This document shows positions 8,904-17,973 of a stretch of DNA of 64,000 nucleotides, piece after piece. Numbering within the stretch: position 1 is the first letter of the stretch; every line of letters starts with the position of its first letter. Below the pieces are notes generated by a model that did no database searches, had not been told where the DNA came from, and worked only from the letters and a program-made list of their open reading frames with translations. The stretch comes from Bdellovibrio bacteriovorus (GTDB taxonomy: Bacteria > Bdellovibrionota > Bdellovibrionia > Bdellovibrionales > Bdellovibrionaceae), in assembly GCF_025558485.1 (NCBI RefSeq), contig NZ_CP102930.1:1364001-1428000 (forward strand). The letters run 5' to 3'. The position numbers and the translations under genes are program-made.

Positions 8904-10187
8904 ATGAAAAGTTTGGTAAAGGCGGTTGCAACGGCTGCCGTCACCCTGATGGCATTCCAGGCGAATGCAATTCAGGTCAATTACAGCTTCCGAGTAAACA
9001 GCTCGGGTCCAAGTATCTATCCGTGTAATGCCGGTTTGCTGACCAAGGCAGACACCTATGGCGATAAGAAAATCTGTTATTATGAAGGCACGAACACTGC
9101 CTGTACCCCCAAGTGTGATGGCCTGGATTGTGATGGCGGGGCAAAACCCACACCACAATTTGCTTTGATGGATTTGAATCCAATGTCAACACAAGGTCTG
9201 GACACTCAGGCGGGCTGTGAGGCTGCGGGTCGTAACTGGGTGAACACACCAACTCACGCCAGCAATGTTCCTCCGGGAGTATTGGGCAGCGAAAAAACGC
9301 AGGCAGGTCCTGGCAAGTTCAGATATTGTGATGTTTCCTGTAAAACAAACGGTCATACCTTCAACACTCAGAACAGAACATGCACCAATCCGCACGGTGG
9401 CGACAACGGCGGCAACGGCAACACATGCGTCTGTTCAACTCAGGAAGGTCGTAAATACGGTAACTACGTTCACGCAAGCTGGACTAAGTGGGAAGACCGT
9501 CAGGACCCTCACACTGACAAAGTTTCCGGCGTAAGCCCTTACTTTGAGTCTTTGTTCGGGGAAGTGGATGCGTTTGACAGAGTTCTGGACAAATTGTCCT
9601 TCAACCTGGGAAGCGAAACTTACAATGCAGCTTACTTCGTTGATATTTGCTACCGTGGATCTCAGATCGACTACAGCCACTACAAAGCGGCTTATAAAGT
9701 GATCGCAGAGGCGTCTTTGACAGACATCGGCTACAAATACAATGGCAAAGGCTACAGTGACTTTGCGGATCTTGATGTTCAGGCTCACCTGATCTGTACA
9801 TCTCAGACTCAAAGCTGTGAAGACGGAAATTGCAGCGATACGGACGAGGAGCCAAACGGCAACAACACTCCTCAGTTCGACAAAGACATCACTCAAATCA
9901 ATGACCCGGTCAGCAACCATACGAAGTATCTTGCTGGCGATATCAAAGATTTGATCAGCGGTGCAAACTTTGTTCAGTCTATCGACAAGAACACTCCGAT
10001 CTACCTTGATAAATACAACAAAGGTGCTGCGGCGAAGTTCTGTAAAGTTCGTTACGTCTTTAAAGAAAAAGATGGTCTGAGCTCTTACCCAAGACTGCGT
10101 AAATGGCAGAAACATGGCGCGAACATCTGCACGCACACGAAAATTGAAATGGCAGATCTGGACGGCAACTGCCCTAATTGTAAATAG
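8904..10187 (+). CDS. Exported Cys-rich protein, long member of a paralogous pair
   Basis: 427 aa with signal peptide MKSLVKAVATAAVTLMAFQANA. The mature part opens with a Tyr-Pro-Cys-Asn-Ala segment and Cys pairs, has a Gly/Asn-rich insert near residues 160-170 (HGGDNGGNGN), then a conserved-looking core: CVC, LFGEVDAFDRVLDKL, NLGSETYNAAYFVDICYRG, and near the end AKFCKVRYVFKEKDG. The same landmarks occur in order in the 281-aa product of 11808-12653 ([36 protein letters not shown]), so the two are paralogues flanking the 529-aa gene. Function unknown. GGAAAGGAG precedes the ATG. Confidence 0.88.
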   Translation: MKSLVKAVATAAVTLMAFQANAIQVNYSFRVNSSGPSIYPCNAGLLTKADTYGDKKICYYEGTNTACTPKCDGLDCDGGAKPTPQFALMDLNPMSTQGLDTQAGCEAAGRNWVNTPTHASNVPPGVLGSEKTQAGPGKFRYCDVSCKTNGHTFNTQNRTCTNPHGGDNGGNGNTCVCSTQEGRKYGNYVHASWTKWEDRQDPHTDKVSGVSPYFESLFGEVDAFDRVLDKLSFNLGSETYNAAYFVDICYRGSQIDYSHYKAAYKVIAEASLTDIGYKYNGKGYSDFADLDVQAHLICTSQTQSCEDGNCSDTDEEPNGNNTPQFDKDITQINDPVSNHTKYLAGDIKDLISGANFVQSIDKNTPIYLDKYNKGAAAKFCKVRYVFKEKDGLSSYPRLRKWQKHGANICTHTKIEMADLDGNCPNCK

Positions 10188-10213
10188 TAAGTTCCAGTTG
10201 GAAGGAGTCAGAC

Positions 10214-11803
10214 ATGACTAATATTGGTGGTTCTTTTAAAAATGAGTTACGGATCTTGGGACATCTGCTCCTTCTGATCGGATCTTTGACAATGTGGAAT
10301 TCGGCTCATGCATCTGGATGCGTGGTCGATTCCGACGAGAAAATTCAGATCCAAATCTCCCCAGCGACACAAAGCTGGGGGGATTATTCGGGAAATCAAC
10401 TGATTCCGTCCACTTTGGTGGATAAATGTGAAAAGGATTCCGGTCGTTTTTTGATGATCAGTCTGGGGTCCGCATTCTGGGATACAACCAACACGGGTTT
10501 GAACACCAGTATCTTTGGTGATCATGCCGCCAGAAACTGCCGTATTAACAATTCCCAAAATCTGGGGGAATTTAAAAGAGATCCGGCAACAGAAAGTCTG
10601 CAACGCCAGTATAAATTTATCCGTTCATGTTTTGATGTCCGCGTCGTCGATGTTGGCGGCGAACCTCTGATCGCCAAAGAAAATCAGGAGTTCTGCCAGA
10701 TCAAGCGGGAAGACGATGGGGCGCTGACCTTGAGTGGGGATATGTGCTTTTTGAAAATCCGGGCCAGAAACAAATTTGCTGTTCAGCCTGTCTTTAAACG
10801 CAAGTGTCTTGATCCGGCTTATTTGCAGGAACTGGGGGTTGAACCTCAGGATATGTATGCAAAACTCAATACTCTGGTTGCCGGGGATGACACTGGAAAC
10901 AGTGAGGACCTGACTCACATCGGAAGTCGCCTGCTGCATCTGAACATTGCGCCTTCCTCCAAACTTCTGAATCTGACAGAGGACTTTGGACTTATGACTC
11001 CACGATTTGTCACTGACTATAGCGTGGATTCAGATATTGCCGGAATCGAACTGAAACAACAGTCCGATCTGGCGGAACTTCAATTGAAATTTTTAGTATC
11101 CAATTTGGCACAGAAGAAGTGCGCAGGTGCGCAGTGTGCCAGCATTTCCAATTATACTCAGCCGTTCTTTGGCCAGATTGAATTATATAATCTTGGGAAA
11201 AACCGTCAGACGTTGGTTGACGAATGGTGGGACGGGGGCTTAGTGCCGCCGAACTGGCAGGGGCTGGTTCCAGGCATGAAATTCCGTTTGTCTGAAGGCT
11301 CTTTAAGAGAAGGCGGCAGATACCGTCTGATTGTGACCTTCCAGAATCCAACCGATGACTATGCGATCTTCCTGTCCGGATTTAAACAGATGTTGCTGGC
11401 GATGTACGATACAGAGGAAGCTCAGGTGGGAATTGATATTTTCCCGAATATTTCGTCACTTAGCAATCTGGGCAATCTGCCGTCCTTTGGGGGGCTGGGG
11501 TCGTTGGTTCGTCATAATCAGGGCGTGGCTCTGGGGGAAGTCGTGCGGGGACTGGATGGAATTATTCAAAGCCAGATCTGGCCGCCGTACTATGAACGTG
11601 TTTGCAATGATCAGATCTCGTGCACAAAGGTGGGTAACAAAAAGTTCCATCAAAAATTTATCATCGACTTCGTTGTCGGCGGTGTGGATATGGAAACCGG
11701 TGCCCAGATTCTGCGTGATGTATCCATTTCCAAACGCAGTGTTTTGGGGGGGAACTATGATAATAAAACCAGCGGATTTGCTTCGCTGACGTGTGAAAGA
11801 TAG
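10214..11803 (+). CDS. Exported protein of unknown function
   Basis: 529 aa. A slightly long signal peptide (basic n-region to about residue 16, hydrophobic LGHLLLLIGSLTM, AHA|S near residue 34). The mature protein has about ten Cys spread along it, including Cys-Ala-Gly-Ala-Gln-Cys near residue 305 and a final Cys three residues from the end, and a beta-rich central half. No known domain. The Shine-Dalgarno GAAGGAG is well placed. The gene sits between the two paralogues, 26 bp after the first; the second starts 4 bp after this stop, so all three are probably one transcription unit. Confidence 0.87.
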   Translation: MTNIGGSFKNELRILGHLLLLIGSLTMWNSAHASGCVVDSDEKIQIQISPATQSWGDYSGNQLIPSTLVDKCEKDSGRFLMISLGSAFWDTTNTGLNTSIFGDHAARNCRINNSQNLGEFKRDPATESLQRQYKFIRSCFDVRVVDVGGEPLIAKENQEFCQIKREDDGALTLSGDMCFLKIRARNKFAVQPVFKRKCLDPAYLQELGVEPQDMYAKLNTLVAGDDTGNSEDLTHIGSRLLHLNIAPSSKLLNLTEDFGLMTPRFVTDYSVDSDIAGIELKQQSDLAELQLKFLVSNLAQKKCAGAQCASISNYTQPFFGQIELYNLGKNRQTLVDEWWDGGLVPPNWQGLVPGMKFRLSEGSLREGGRYRLIVTFQNPTDDYAIFLSGFKQMLLAMYDTEEAQVGIDIFPNISSLSNLGNLPSFGGLGSLVRHNQGVALGEVVRGLDGIIQSQIWPPYYERVCNDQISCTKVGNKKFHQKFIIDFVVGGVDMETGAQILRDVSISKRSVLGGNYDNKTSGFASLTCER

Positions 11804-11807
11804 CACC

Positions 11808-12653
11808 ATGAAACAGGTTGCTTTTATTATTGTCCTGATCTGGGGCCTGGGGGCCACGGCCACGACCGGAAGTGTTTTGGGTTCAGCTTTAAATCCTGCA
11901 ACAGGAGAGGAGCTTTATGCCTGCAATGCCAGAATTCGCAGTCAGTCTGCCACCACAGAGCAAATCTGTGTGGATCTGCGCACGGGAGGCACCTGTGACC
12001 CTGCCAGAGTCAGTCCCACAGACGGGCCCTGTCAGTGCTATGCCAAAGAGATGATCGGCAATCAGATTGTTGCGACGGGTGGAGATGGCAAGATCAGGGC
12101 GATTCACAGTACGTCGCAATGGCAGCAGTTCACCGCCAGCGACAGTTTGTTTTCCGGAAGATTGAACAGTCTGGAAGCGGAACTGGGCAGCGAGATTTTA
12201 GGAGCCGAATACGGGCTTACATATTGCTATAAGGGGCCGTTTGCCACAGAGGGAATTGATCGTTCTTTGGGGCAGTATCTGGTTGATTTTACCTTGCAAG
12301 GCAGTGCGTATGCGGTGGCCCTGGATTCTGTGAATATCAAATACGCCTGTGATTTGCGTAACCGGGGGCAAAGTGCTGCGGCTCGCAAGCCAACTTCAAA
12401 TCCGAACTATGACGATTTATATGCTGACTTCCAACGGGAGGAGAATATCTATCGTCGCGTGGACGATAAAAGCCCCAGGGAAATTGGCTATCAGCAGGTT
12501 CGTCTGTCTTTGAATCAGGTGGCACATGAAGTGCCCCGGTTTTGTGTGATCGAGGTGCGCTTTAAGGAACGCTCCGGAAAAGACCTTAAGCGGGACAAGT
12601 CCGGAGCCACTTCTTTCCAGGGAAGTCTAGCGGTATATCAAGGCTCGTTATGA
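11808..12653 (+). CDS. Exported Cys-rich protein, short member of the paralogous pair
   Basis: I chose ATG 11808 because it begins a proper signal peptide ([18 protein letters not shown]); the upstream GTG at 11793 lies within the preceding gene. 281 aa. It aligns by eye with the 8904 product along most of its length but lacks the roughly 80-residue Cys/Gly-rich insert between the first Cys block and the CQC motif. Shared landmarks are YACNA, LGSE followed by an Ala and Tyr, CYKG, and RFC with FKER near the C-terminus. It closes the exported cluster; its last 6 bp overlap the convergent acyl-CoA dehydrogenase gene. Confidence 0.85.
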   Translation: MKQVAFIIVLIWGLGATATTGSVLGSALNPATGEELYACNARIRSQSATTEQICVDLRTGGTCDPARVSPTDGPCQCYAKEMIGNQIVATGGDGKIRAIHSTSQWQQFTASDSLFSGRLNSLEAELGSEILGAEYGLTYCYKGPFATEGIDRSLGQYLVDFTLQGSAYAVALDSVNIKYACDLRNRGQSAAARKPTSNPNYDDLYADFQREENIYRRVDDKSPREIGYQQVRLSLNQVAHEVPRFCVIEVRFKERSGKDLKRDKSGATSFQGSLAVYQGSL

Positions 12654-14168
12654 GCCTTGATATCTTTTGATAGCCACGCTGGCGACAAGGTCTCCGATCA
12701 GGAAGGCGATTTCGCGGGCGTGTTGTTCTTTTTCTTCAGGATTTAGCTTTTGCAAAGTCTGAAGTTTTGTCAGTTCGTTGGAAAAGCCCATAGAGCGGGA
12801 CAGGAACTCTTCCAGCACCAGCCAGGCCTGGTCTCTTTCAAAAGCTCTTAGCATATCCAGTGAAAGCACATTCGTTGTGCCTTCCCAGATCGAGAACACC
12901 TGCGCATCACGTAGCAGGCGGGGGATGCCGGTATCTTCGATGTAGCCAGCTCCGCCAAACATTTCGACCACCTCGCTGGAGATCTGCATGGCTTTTTTCG
13001 CCGTATAAAGCTTTAAAATCGGAGTCAGGACACGCAGAAGAATTCTTTCTGAAGCCGAGGCCTCACCAACTTCCTCTTTACCCAGCAAATCCGCGACCAA
13101 GAAACAGAAATTGATACAGCGGCGGAAGTCTGTTTCTAAAGATTCCAGCGTGATCTTGTGCAACGGATGATCGATCAAAAGCTTTCCAAAAGCCTGACGT
13201 TTGCGGGAATAGTTTTGTGCCAGATCCAAAGCGCGGCGCATGTGTCCGACGGCGCAAATGGAATTATAAATACGGGTGATATTCAAAACGCTGGCAATGC
13301 GTTTTACACCTTCCCCGGCGCTGCCGATGATGCGGGCCGGAGTTCCCTGTAAACTCAACTCTGCCGTTGGCAGAGCTTTGGTTCCCAACTTGTCTTTCAG
13401 GCGGTGAATCTGAATGTTGTTCAACTGCCCCTGATCATTGCGCAGTTCTAAAAAGAACAACGCCAAACCTTTGGAACCTGCTGGAGCCCCCTCAGGACGG
13501 GCCAGGGTCAGGGCCATTTGCGAAGTTGTTGCAGAGGTGAACCACTTTGTCCCATGCAGAGAGTGTGTGGCACCAAATGCACTGGTGCCGGCAAAAGGAT
13601 GGGCATCCGTGGACGTGCCACTGACGTCGGAACCCCCTGTCCTTTCGGTCATCCATTGGCCCGCCGTCCAGAAGGTTTTCGGATCACGGGACAGTAGGTG
13701 AGGCAGGACCCGGGATTTAAGGTCTGTGTCGCCATAAAGCTCGATAGCCCGGGCTCCACCGTCGGTCATCGCCAGCGGACAGGAAAAAATCGCCGAGCTG
13801 GGAGAATACAGATACAGTAGCGCCATCTGGTAAGCGCGGGATGCCGGACCGAACTTGCGGTCATAGGCGGTGGCGACGATTCCTTCCTCGGCAGCCACAC
13901 GTTCAAGAGCTTTCCAGCCGTGAGATGTTCTGATTTCATCAATGCGACGTCCCCAAGGATCAAAAGGGACGTGCTGGGGAGGTTGAGCCTCAGCTTCTTC
14001 AGCCCAGGTCAGCATGTCCGTCACAGCGCGTTCGCCAAGATGATCCAGATGCGGAAGAGCTTCTTTCTGAGCATCAGCAGGCAAAAGAACTTTAAGGATT
14101 TTCTGAAGAGTTTCATCGGAACGGAAGGTGTTCGAAAGGCTTGGGCCTTCTTGATAAAAATTTTTCAT
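12648..14168 (-). CDS. Acyl-CoA dehydrogenase, AidB/isovaleryl-type
   Basis: 506 aa, about the length of the AidB-like branch of the flavin acyl-CoA dehydrogenases rather than the usual 380. The N-terminal helical extension covers about residues 1-120. Flavin and substrate segments follow ([43 protein letters not shown]), and the C-terminal four-helix part has [20 protein letters not shown] and [13 protein letters not shown]. The expected reaction is FAD-dependent alpha,beta-dehydrogenation of an acyl-CoA in the cytoplasm; the exact substrate cannot be read. AidB itself is linked to alkylation stress. The closest upstream signal is GAGG touching the ATG, and a -10-like TAAACT lies 7 nt before it, so the mRNA may have little or no leader. 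Confidence 0.9.
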   Translation of the reverse strand: MKNFYQEGPSLSNTFRSDETLQKILKVLLPADAQKEALPHLDHLGERAVTDMLTWAEEAEAQPPQHVPFDPWGRRIDEIRTSHGWKALERVAAEEGIVATAYDRKFGPASRAYQMALLYLYSPSSAIFSCPLAMTDGGARAIELYGDTDLKSRVLPHLLSRDPKTFWTAGQWMTERTGGSDVSGTSTDAHPFAGTSAFGATHSLHGTKWFTSATTSQMALTLARPEGAPAGSKGLALFFLELRNDQGQLNNIQIHRLKDKLGTKALPTAELSLQGTPARIIGSAGEGVKRIASVLNITRIYNSICAVGHMRRALDLAQNYSRKRQAFGKLLIDHPLHKITLESLETDFRRCINFCFLVADLLGKEEVGEASASERILLRVLTPILKLYTAKKAMQISSEVVEMFGGAGYIEDTGIPRLLRDAQVFSIWEGTTNVLSLDMLRAFERDQAWLVLEEFLSRSMGFSNELTKLQTLQKLNPEEKEQHAREIAFLIGDLVASVAIKRYQGS

Positions 14169-14175
14169 ACCTCAA

Positions 14176-14203
14176 AGTTTAGGCTTTTAGAGGCAGAGTT
14201 CAA
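14176..14203 (-). promoter_or_regulatory. Candidate sigma70 promoter for the acyl-CoA dehydrogenase
   Basis: On the minus strand TTGAAC, 16 bp, TAAACT. The -10 ends 7 nt before the ATG at 14168, so transcription would begin at or next to the start codon. Confidence 0.4.
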
Positions 14204-14240
14204 GAATATGTCGGGGGCCCCGTCTTTTTTTAAAAATATG

Positions 14241-14269
14241 TTGCCGTTTTGTAAGGTCCTACATATAAG
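14241..14269 (+). promoter_or_regulatory. Sigma70 promoter of the serine protease gene
   Basis: TTGCCG, 17 bp, TATAAG. The predicted transcription start near 14276 leaves a 20-nt leader carrying the GGGGGAGG ribosome-binding site. Confidence 0.65.
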
Positions 14270-14295
14270 AGCCGCTCTTTTAGGGGGAGGCGTTT

Positions 14296-15192
14296 TTGAA
14301 CCGATATTTATTGGTATTGGCGACTATTGTTTTGGCGTCCTGTGGACTTTCCAATCGTCCACAAATCAGCGCTAAGGAATCCGCAGCCATTATGGGCGGT
14401 ACGGATGTGGCTGAAAGCAGCACGTTGGCCTCTGGTATTGTGGGAATCTATGATCTGGAAAATAACGCTATTTGCACAGGTTCTTTGATTGCAGAAGGTT
14501 ATGTTTTGACGGCAGCTCACTGTGTTTGGGGTATTAAACCCAGCAAAATCCGTCTGATCTTCGGCGTGGATATGGACGGCCTTCTGAATGCCCGGGAACA
14601 GGACATTGTTCAGACCTACACTCGCAGCGTGAGCGATTACAGAGTTCACTCCAGCTATGATCCGGATACTCAGGAAGACAACGAATTTGACTGGGGTGAC
14701 ATTGCTCTTATCAAGTTCCGTGGAACGTTGCCTGAAGGTTACAAGCCGGTTCAATTGCTTCCTGATGACAGCATCCTGAAGCGCGGTCTGACTGTGACTG
14801 TGGCGGGGTATGGAGTTTCTGAAGTTGAAACAGAACCGGTTGATGCTAGAAAAGTAAAAAATCTGGACGAAGCCCTGGAATATGGCGAAGTCATCTGCGA
14901 CGACGATCTTAGAAACTGTCTGAAGGTGGAGATGTCCGGGGACGGACTTTTGCGCCAAACGAAAGCTCCGATTGCGGCCGTTCAGGAAACGGAAGTTCGT
15001 CTGGATGAATCCAAAGGTCATGGCACTTGTGCCGGTGATTCAGGTGGTCCGGCTTACGTTGAGCAAAATGGGAAGATGTATTTGTTCGGGGTTACCAGCC
15101 GTGGCAGTGCTTTGTGTGACAATACGGGTGTTTACACCAATGCGGTTTACTACAAAGACTGGATCACCCAGACAATGCCTAAGTTGCGCTAG
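14296..15192 (+). CDS. Trypsin-like serine protease (S1A), lipoprotein
   Basis: 298 aa from a TTG start, chosen because GGGGGAGG stands 5 nt upstream and the signal peptide begins here. Lipobox VLASC puts the lipid-bearing Cys at residue 16. The S1A triad is complete: His75 in LTAAHC, Asp135 in DIALIKF, Ser249 in GDSGGP. Ile32-Met-Gly-Gly corresponds to the IVGG that becomes the N-terminus on activation, but Ala rather than Arg/Lys precedes it, so a different activating cleavage is implied. As an anchored outer-surface or periplasmic protease it could serve prey digestion; that is inference. The next small gene starts 8 bp downstream. Confidence 0.92.
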   Translation: MNRYLLVLATIVLASCGLSNRPQISAKESAAIMGGTDVAESSTLASGIVGIYDLENNAICTGSLIAEGYVLTAAHCVWGIKPSKIRLIFGVDMDGLLNAREQDIVQTYTRSVSDYRVHSSYDPDTQEDNEFDWGDIALIKFRGTLPEGYKPVQLLPDDSILKRGLTVTVAGYGVSEVETEPVDARKVKNLDEALEYGEVICDDDLRNCLKVEMSGDGLLRQTKAPIAAVQETEVRLDESKGHGTCAGDSGGPAYVEQNGKMYLFGVTSRGSALCDNTGVYTNAVYYKDWITQTMPKLR

Positions 15193-15200
15193 GGCGCACC

Positions 15201-15473
15201 TTGAAACAGCTTATTGAGATCTGCTCAGGCTGTATTGTGAGATCTTCTGGGGAAGAGGGGTCCTCGGTGATCGTTAAAAAGGAGTTTCTGGAAAAGCTGC
15301 GCTGTCGGCTGCAGGAACTCCGACCGGACACTGAGTGGATGGTTGTCACCACTTCCTGCATGAGGTTTTGTCCACCTCAAAGAATGTCGATGGTTGTTGC
15401 CAACCGCATGGAAATGAGTCGCAGCAACACGGTTGAAAGTGTTGCCGACGACATTATCTTAAGACTTAAATAA
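15201..15473 (+). CDS. Small Cys-containing protein, thioredoxin-like [2Fe-2S] ferredoxin type
   Basis: 90 aa from TTG 15201. Cys residues occur as CSGC at about residues 8-11, Cys35 within LRCRL, and SCMRFCPP at about 53-58, followed by a C-terminal stretch VESVADDIILRLK. The CxxC followed by CxxxCP within about 90 residues resembles the small thioredoxin-fold ferredoxin-like or DUF1636-type metal-binding proteins; assignment is by pattern only. It may bind an Fe-S cluster or zinc. It follows the protease by 8 bp and is probably co-transcribed, although a functional link is not evident. No good Shine-Dalgarno is seen. Confidence 0.6.
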   Translation: MKQLIEICSGCIVRSSGEEGSSVIVKKEFLEKLRCRLQELRPDTEWMVVTTSCMRFCPPQRMSMVVANRMEMSRSNTVESVADDIILRLK

Positions 15474-15475
15474 AT

Positions 15476-16606
15476 TTACAGTTGAGGACGCAGGCGCACG
15501 TATTCATTGATGGCGCCGGTGATGTGATAAAGCGAGCTGGCTTTGGCCGGTTGAATTTTAAATTCACCGTTTTCCAGCCAGGTGTCGAACCACAGACCTT
15601 TTTGAGGTGTCGCAAAGAACTTAAACAGTGTTGTCATGGCTTCGTCAGCAGCTTGAGCATACACAACGCGCTTGTGTGGATTTTCCAAACCCATTTGTAG
15701 AACGGCCTTGATGCGTTCGCACTGAGGCCAGAAGCGGGAGGAGCGCTGTTTTGTTGAAAGGTCACTCCAGACTTCATCATAGACGGATTTTCTTTCCGGC
15801 CACACGCCATGCTGTTCACTGATGGCGATCAGCTTTTCGCGAACCGCAGTCAGATCCCTGCCTGTGATATTTTGATAAAGCCCCAGCAACCAAGCCCATT
15901 CATACTGATGACCCGGTTCAAAGATGAAGCGTCCGTTTTCCAGAATTGGGGACCAGTCTGAATTAAAATGTTCTGCCAGTGTTCCTGATTTCGCATCAAT
16001 GAACTTATTCAGGCACAAATGCAGAATTTCATCCCCCAACCTTTGCCACAGAGGATCTTTGTCGATAGCCATCCATGCCAAAGCAGATTCAAACATGTGC
16101 ATGTGCGGATTGGCTTCGTACTGAACACCTTGTTCGGTCAGTTCCGTGAACCCGCCCTGAGGCAGGCGGCGTTCATTGTAAAGATACTGCACCAGTTGGC
16201 GCGCACGTTCTTTGTATTCCTCTTTGGGAATCACGGCATATGCATGGGCCAAACCAAACAACGCGAAAGCCTGAGCATAAAGATCCGGAGTGGTATTTTG
16301 GGCCACGCCTTCTTTGCTGGCAGAATGAATAAATCCACCAGAGGGCAAAGAGTAATTTTTGACCAGAGCGGCAGCCCCCAGTTCAATGGCTTTTGCAGCT
16401 TTTTCCCGGTCACAAAGCCCCAGCTCGGCAGCCATACGCAGACTGTAAATCTGACGAGCTTGTACCATCGAGCGGCGAGGCACATCCTGAGGTTCGCCTT
16501 GCAAAGAAAAGGACTCTACAAAACCGCCGTTTTGCCAGTCCACACCCTTGCTGATCCAAAGAGGAAGAACATCCTGCGATAGCCATTGCTTGCACTGATT
16601 GATCAT
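15476..16606 (-). CDS. N-acylglucosamine 2-epimerase (AGE) family sugar isomerase
   Basis: 376 aa, typical for AGE/mannose-isomerase (alpha/alpha)6-barrel enzymes. Landmarks are GGFVESF near residue 28, RRSMVQARQIYSLRMAAELG near 45-64, PHMHMFESALAW near 163 and EPGHQYEWAWLLGLY near 230, which carry the His and Glu residues used for C2 epimerisation or aldose-ketose isomerisation. The substrate (GlcNAc, mannose or cellobiose) cannot be told. It is cytoplasmic. It converges with the small ferredoxin-like gene (2-bp gap) and has no neighbour of the same pathway. Confidence 0.88.
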   Translation of the reverse strand: MINQCKQWLSQDVLPLWISKGVDWQNGGFVESFSLQGEPQDVPRRSMVQARQIYSLRMAAELGLCDREKAAKAIELGAAALVKNYSLPSGGFIHSASKEGVAQNTTPDLYAQAFALFGLAHAYAVIPKEEYKERARQLVQYLYNERRLPQGGFTELTEQGVQYEANPHMHMFESALAWMAIDKDPLWQRLGDEILHLCLNKFIDAKSGTLAEHFNSDWSPILENGRFIFEPGHQYEWAWLLGLYQNITGRDLTAVREKLIAISEQHGVWPERKSVYDEVWSDLSTKQRSSRFWPQCERIKAVLQMGLENPHKRVVYAQAADEAMTTLFKFFATPQKGLWFDTWLENGEFKIQPAKASSLYHITGAINEYVRLRPQL

Positions 16607-16812
16607 AACGTCTCCACAAAATTACCAAGCTTTGCAGGTCACGATAGCATTGCAAAGTGACAGGAGTCCAGCACACTCTGCCCGGAAAGAGTGAGAATGG
16701 ACAGAGTTTGGCGTGGTAAAGTATGTGTTTCATCCGGTGGCTTGCCACTGTCTGTGAATTCCTTCCGAATAAGATGAAGCGAACATCACTATACACAAAC
16801 AAGGAGGAAGGT

Positions 16813-17337
16813 ATGAAGAAGCTGATTTTATTTCTGGCATTTGGTTTGACGGGGGCATTTGCTCACGCCAATACAGAGGCTGTTTCTATGAACGATGAAG
16901 CCAGCATTGCGGGCAATCGTCTGTGGGCCTGTGGTTTGGCCTTTAAGGGGACATCAAAAGGCATCAAGGTTATCGTGGGGCACTTTAAAACTGTGGCTTA
17001 CGGAACATTGAAGTGTAAGAGTGTCAAAGGCACTCGTTACACTCAGGATGTCCGCGTGACCATCGGGCATCACTGGATCGGAGCGACGGCGGGTATTGGT
17101 TATTTCAAACTGGCCGGGGTTTCCTCTGAAATCAGCCTGTTCAACTCTTCTCCGGATGTGATCCTTGGAAAATATCTGGTGGCACAGGGGGAAGCGGCGA
17201 TTGTCGGCGGTGTCGGCGCCTTTACTGCGGTGAAAGTGGGACTGCCACAACTTGCAATGAATGTCTCATTGCAACTGCTGCATGGTCTGGGCATTCAGGT
17301 GGGTATTGATAAGCTGACAATTTCGGCTATTGATTAG
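16813..17337 (+). CDS. Exported protein of unknown function
   Basis: 174 aa starting at ATG 16813, which has AAGGAGGAAGG in ideal position; longer readings upstream lack a signal peptide. MKKLILFLAFGLTGAFAHA is the signal peptide. The mature protein is small-residue-rich with alternating hydrophobic positions (a beta-rich fold), two Cys (residues 38 and 61 approximately) and a Gly/Ala-rich C-terminal half. It resembles no family I can name. A bidirectional terminator follows and separates it from the convergent small exported protein. Confidence 0.8.
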   Translation: MKKLILFLAFGLTGAFAHANTEAVSMNDEASIAGNRLWACGLAFKGTSKGIKVIVGHFKTVAYGTLKCKSVKGTRYTQDVRVTIGHHWIGATAGIGYFKLAGVSSEISLFNSSPDVILGKYLVAQGEAAIVGGVGAFTAVKVGLPQLAMNVSLQLLHGLGIQVGIDKLTISAID

Positions 17338-17360
17338 ATTTGAAAGTCACAAACAAAGAA

Positions 17361-17395
17361 AAGCGCCCCATCTGATCCAGAGGGGCGCTTTTTTT
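17361..17395. terminator. Bidirectional intrinsic terminator
   Basis: Stem AAGCGCCCC / GGGGCGCTT with a 12-nt loop, seven T after it on the plus strand and an A-rich flank (T-rich on the minus strand) before it. It sits between the convergent stops at 17337 and 17400 and can serve both genes. Confidence 0.9.
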
Positions 17396-17399
17396 ATGT

Positions 17400-17843
17400 C
17401 TATTGCTTTTTCACGTAAGCGTTTAGTTTCATGCCCGGAGCCATGGAGCTGGTAACCACAACCTGGGTTCCACGCGCCAGATCCTCGGTTTTGTTGGAAC
17501 CGAAATCGACATTGAAAGTGATGGTTTTGGAACGATTGCTTGGACAGGTGAAGGTGCCCTTGAATTGTTTTGATGCGGCCAGTGTCCAGTTTTCATCCCA
17601 ACTGACGCTGCTAAGCAGATTGTAGTTGCCGTTGCAGACTTCGTCTTCCGCTCCGTTGGAATAGGTTCTTTGCACTTCAAATTCACGGGTGTTCACCACG
17701 CGGAAGTTGGCATAAACCTTTTGGAACCCGGCGCGCGCTTCCACCTTATAGCGGCCGACCAGCGTGCCCGGCGTGATTTCCGCCGCCAAGGCTGACGATG
17801 CGGACAGAAGAATCATAGACGCAGATAGAAAATACTTTTTCAT
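17400..17843 (-). CDS. Small exported protein of unknown function
   Basis: 147 aa from ATG 17843, supported by GGAGGG 7 nt upstream and by the signal peptide MKKYFLSASMILLSASSALA that starts there. The mature chain of about 127 residues is beta-rich with two Cys (CNGNYNL and FTCPSNR), which suggests a single disulfide in a lipocalin- or DUF-type barrel; this is a guess from length and pattern. A TTGTCC-N18-TATAAA promoter lies upstream. It is convergent with the 16813 gene and divergent from the AraC-type regulator, which may control it. Confidence 0.8.
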   Translation of the reverse strand: MKKYFLSASMILLSASSALAAEITPGTLVGRYKVEARAGFQKVYANFRVVNTREFEVQRTYSNGAEDEVCNGNYNLLSSVSWDENWTLAASKQFKGTFTCPSNRSKTITFNVDFGSNKTEDLARGTQVVVTSSMAPGMKLNAYVKKQ

Positions 17844-17871
17844 AAACGAACCCTCCATTGGTTGATGAGCT

Positions 17872-17901
17872 TTTATACCGAGGGTATGCTGAAGGGGACA
17901 A
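17872..17901 (-). promoter_or_regulatory. Candidate promoter for the small exported protein at 17843
   Basis: On the minus strand TTGTCC, 18 bp, TATAAA. A short inverted repeat ATACC-GAG-GGTAT (17875-17887) overlaps the -10 and could bind a regulator, for instance the divergent AraC-family protein. Confidence 0.4.
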
Positions 17902-17973
17902 AGTAAAAGACGGAACTTTGAGGTTATACAAAAAGACGTCAGACAGGTTTGCTGTGGCATTTGCCACTTTAGG

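Noticed and set aside
9435..10136. Long minus-strand reading (233 codons) opposite the 427-aa exported protein
   Set aside because: No signal peptide, ribosome-binding site or sensible composition; it mirrors a gene with a clear signal peptide and operon context.
14308..15021. Minus-strand reading of 237 codons opposite the serine protease
   Set aside because: The plus strand has the full S1 catalytic triad, lipobox, ribosome-binding site and promoter.
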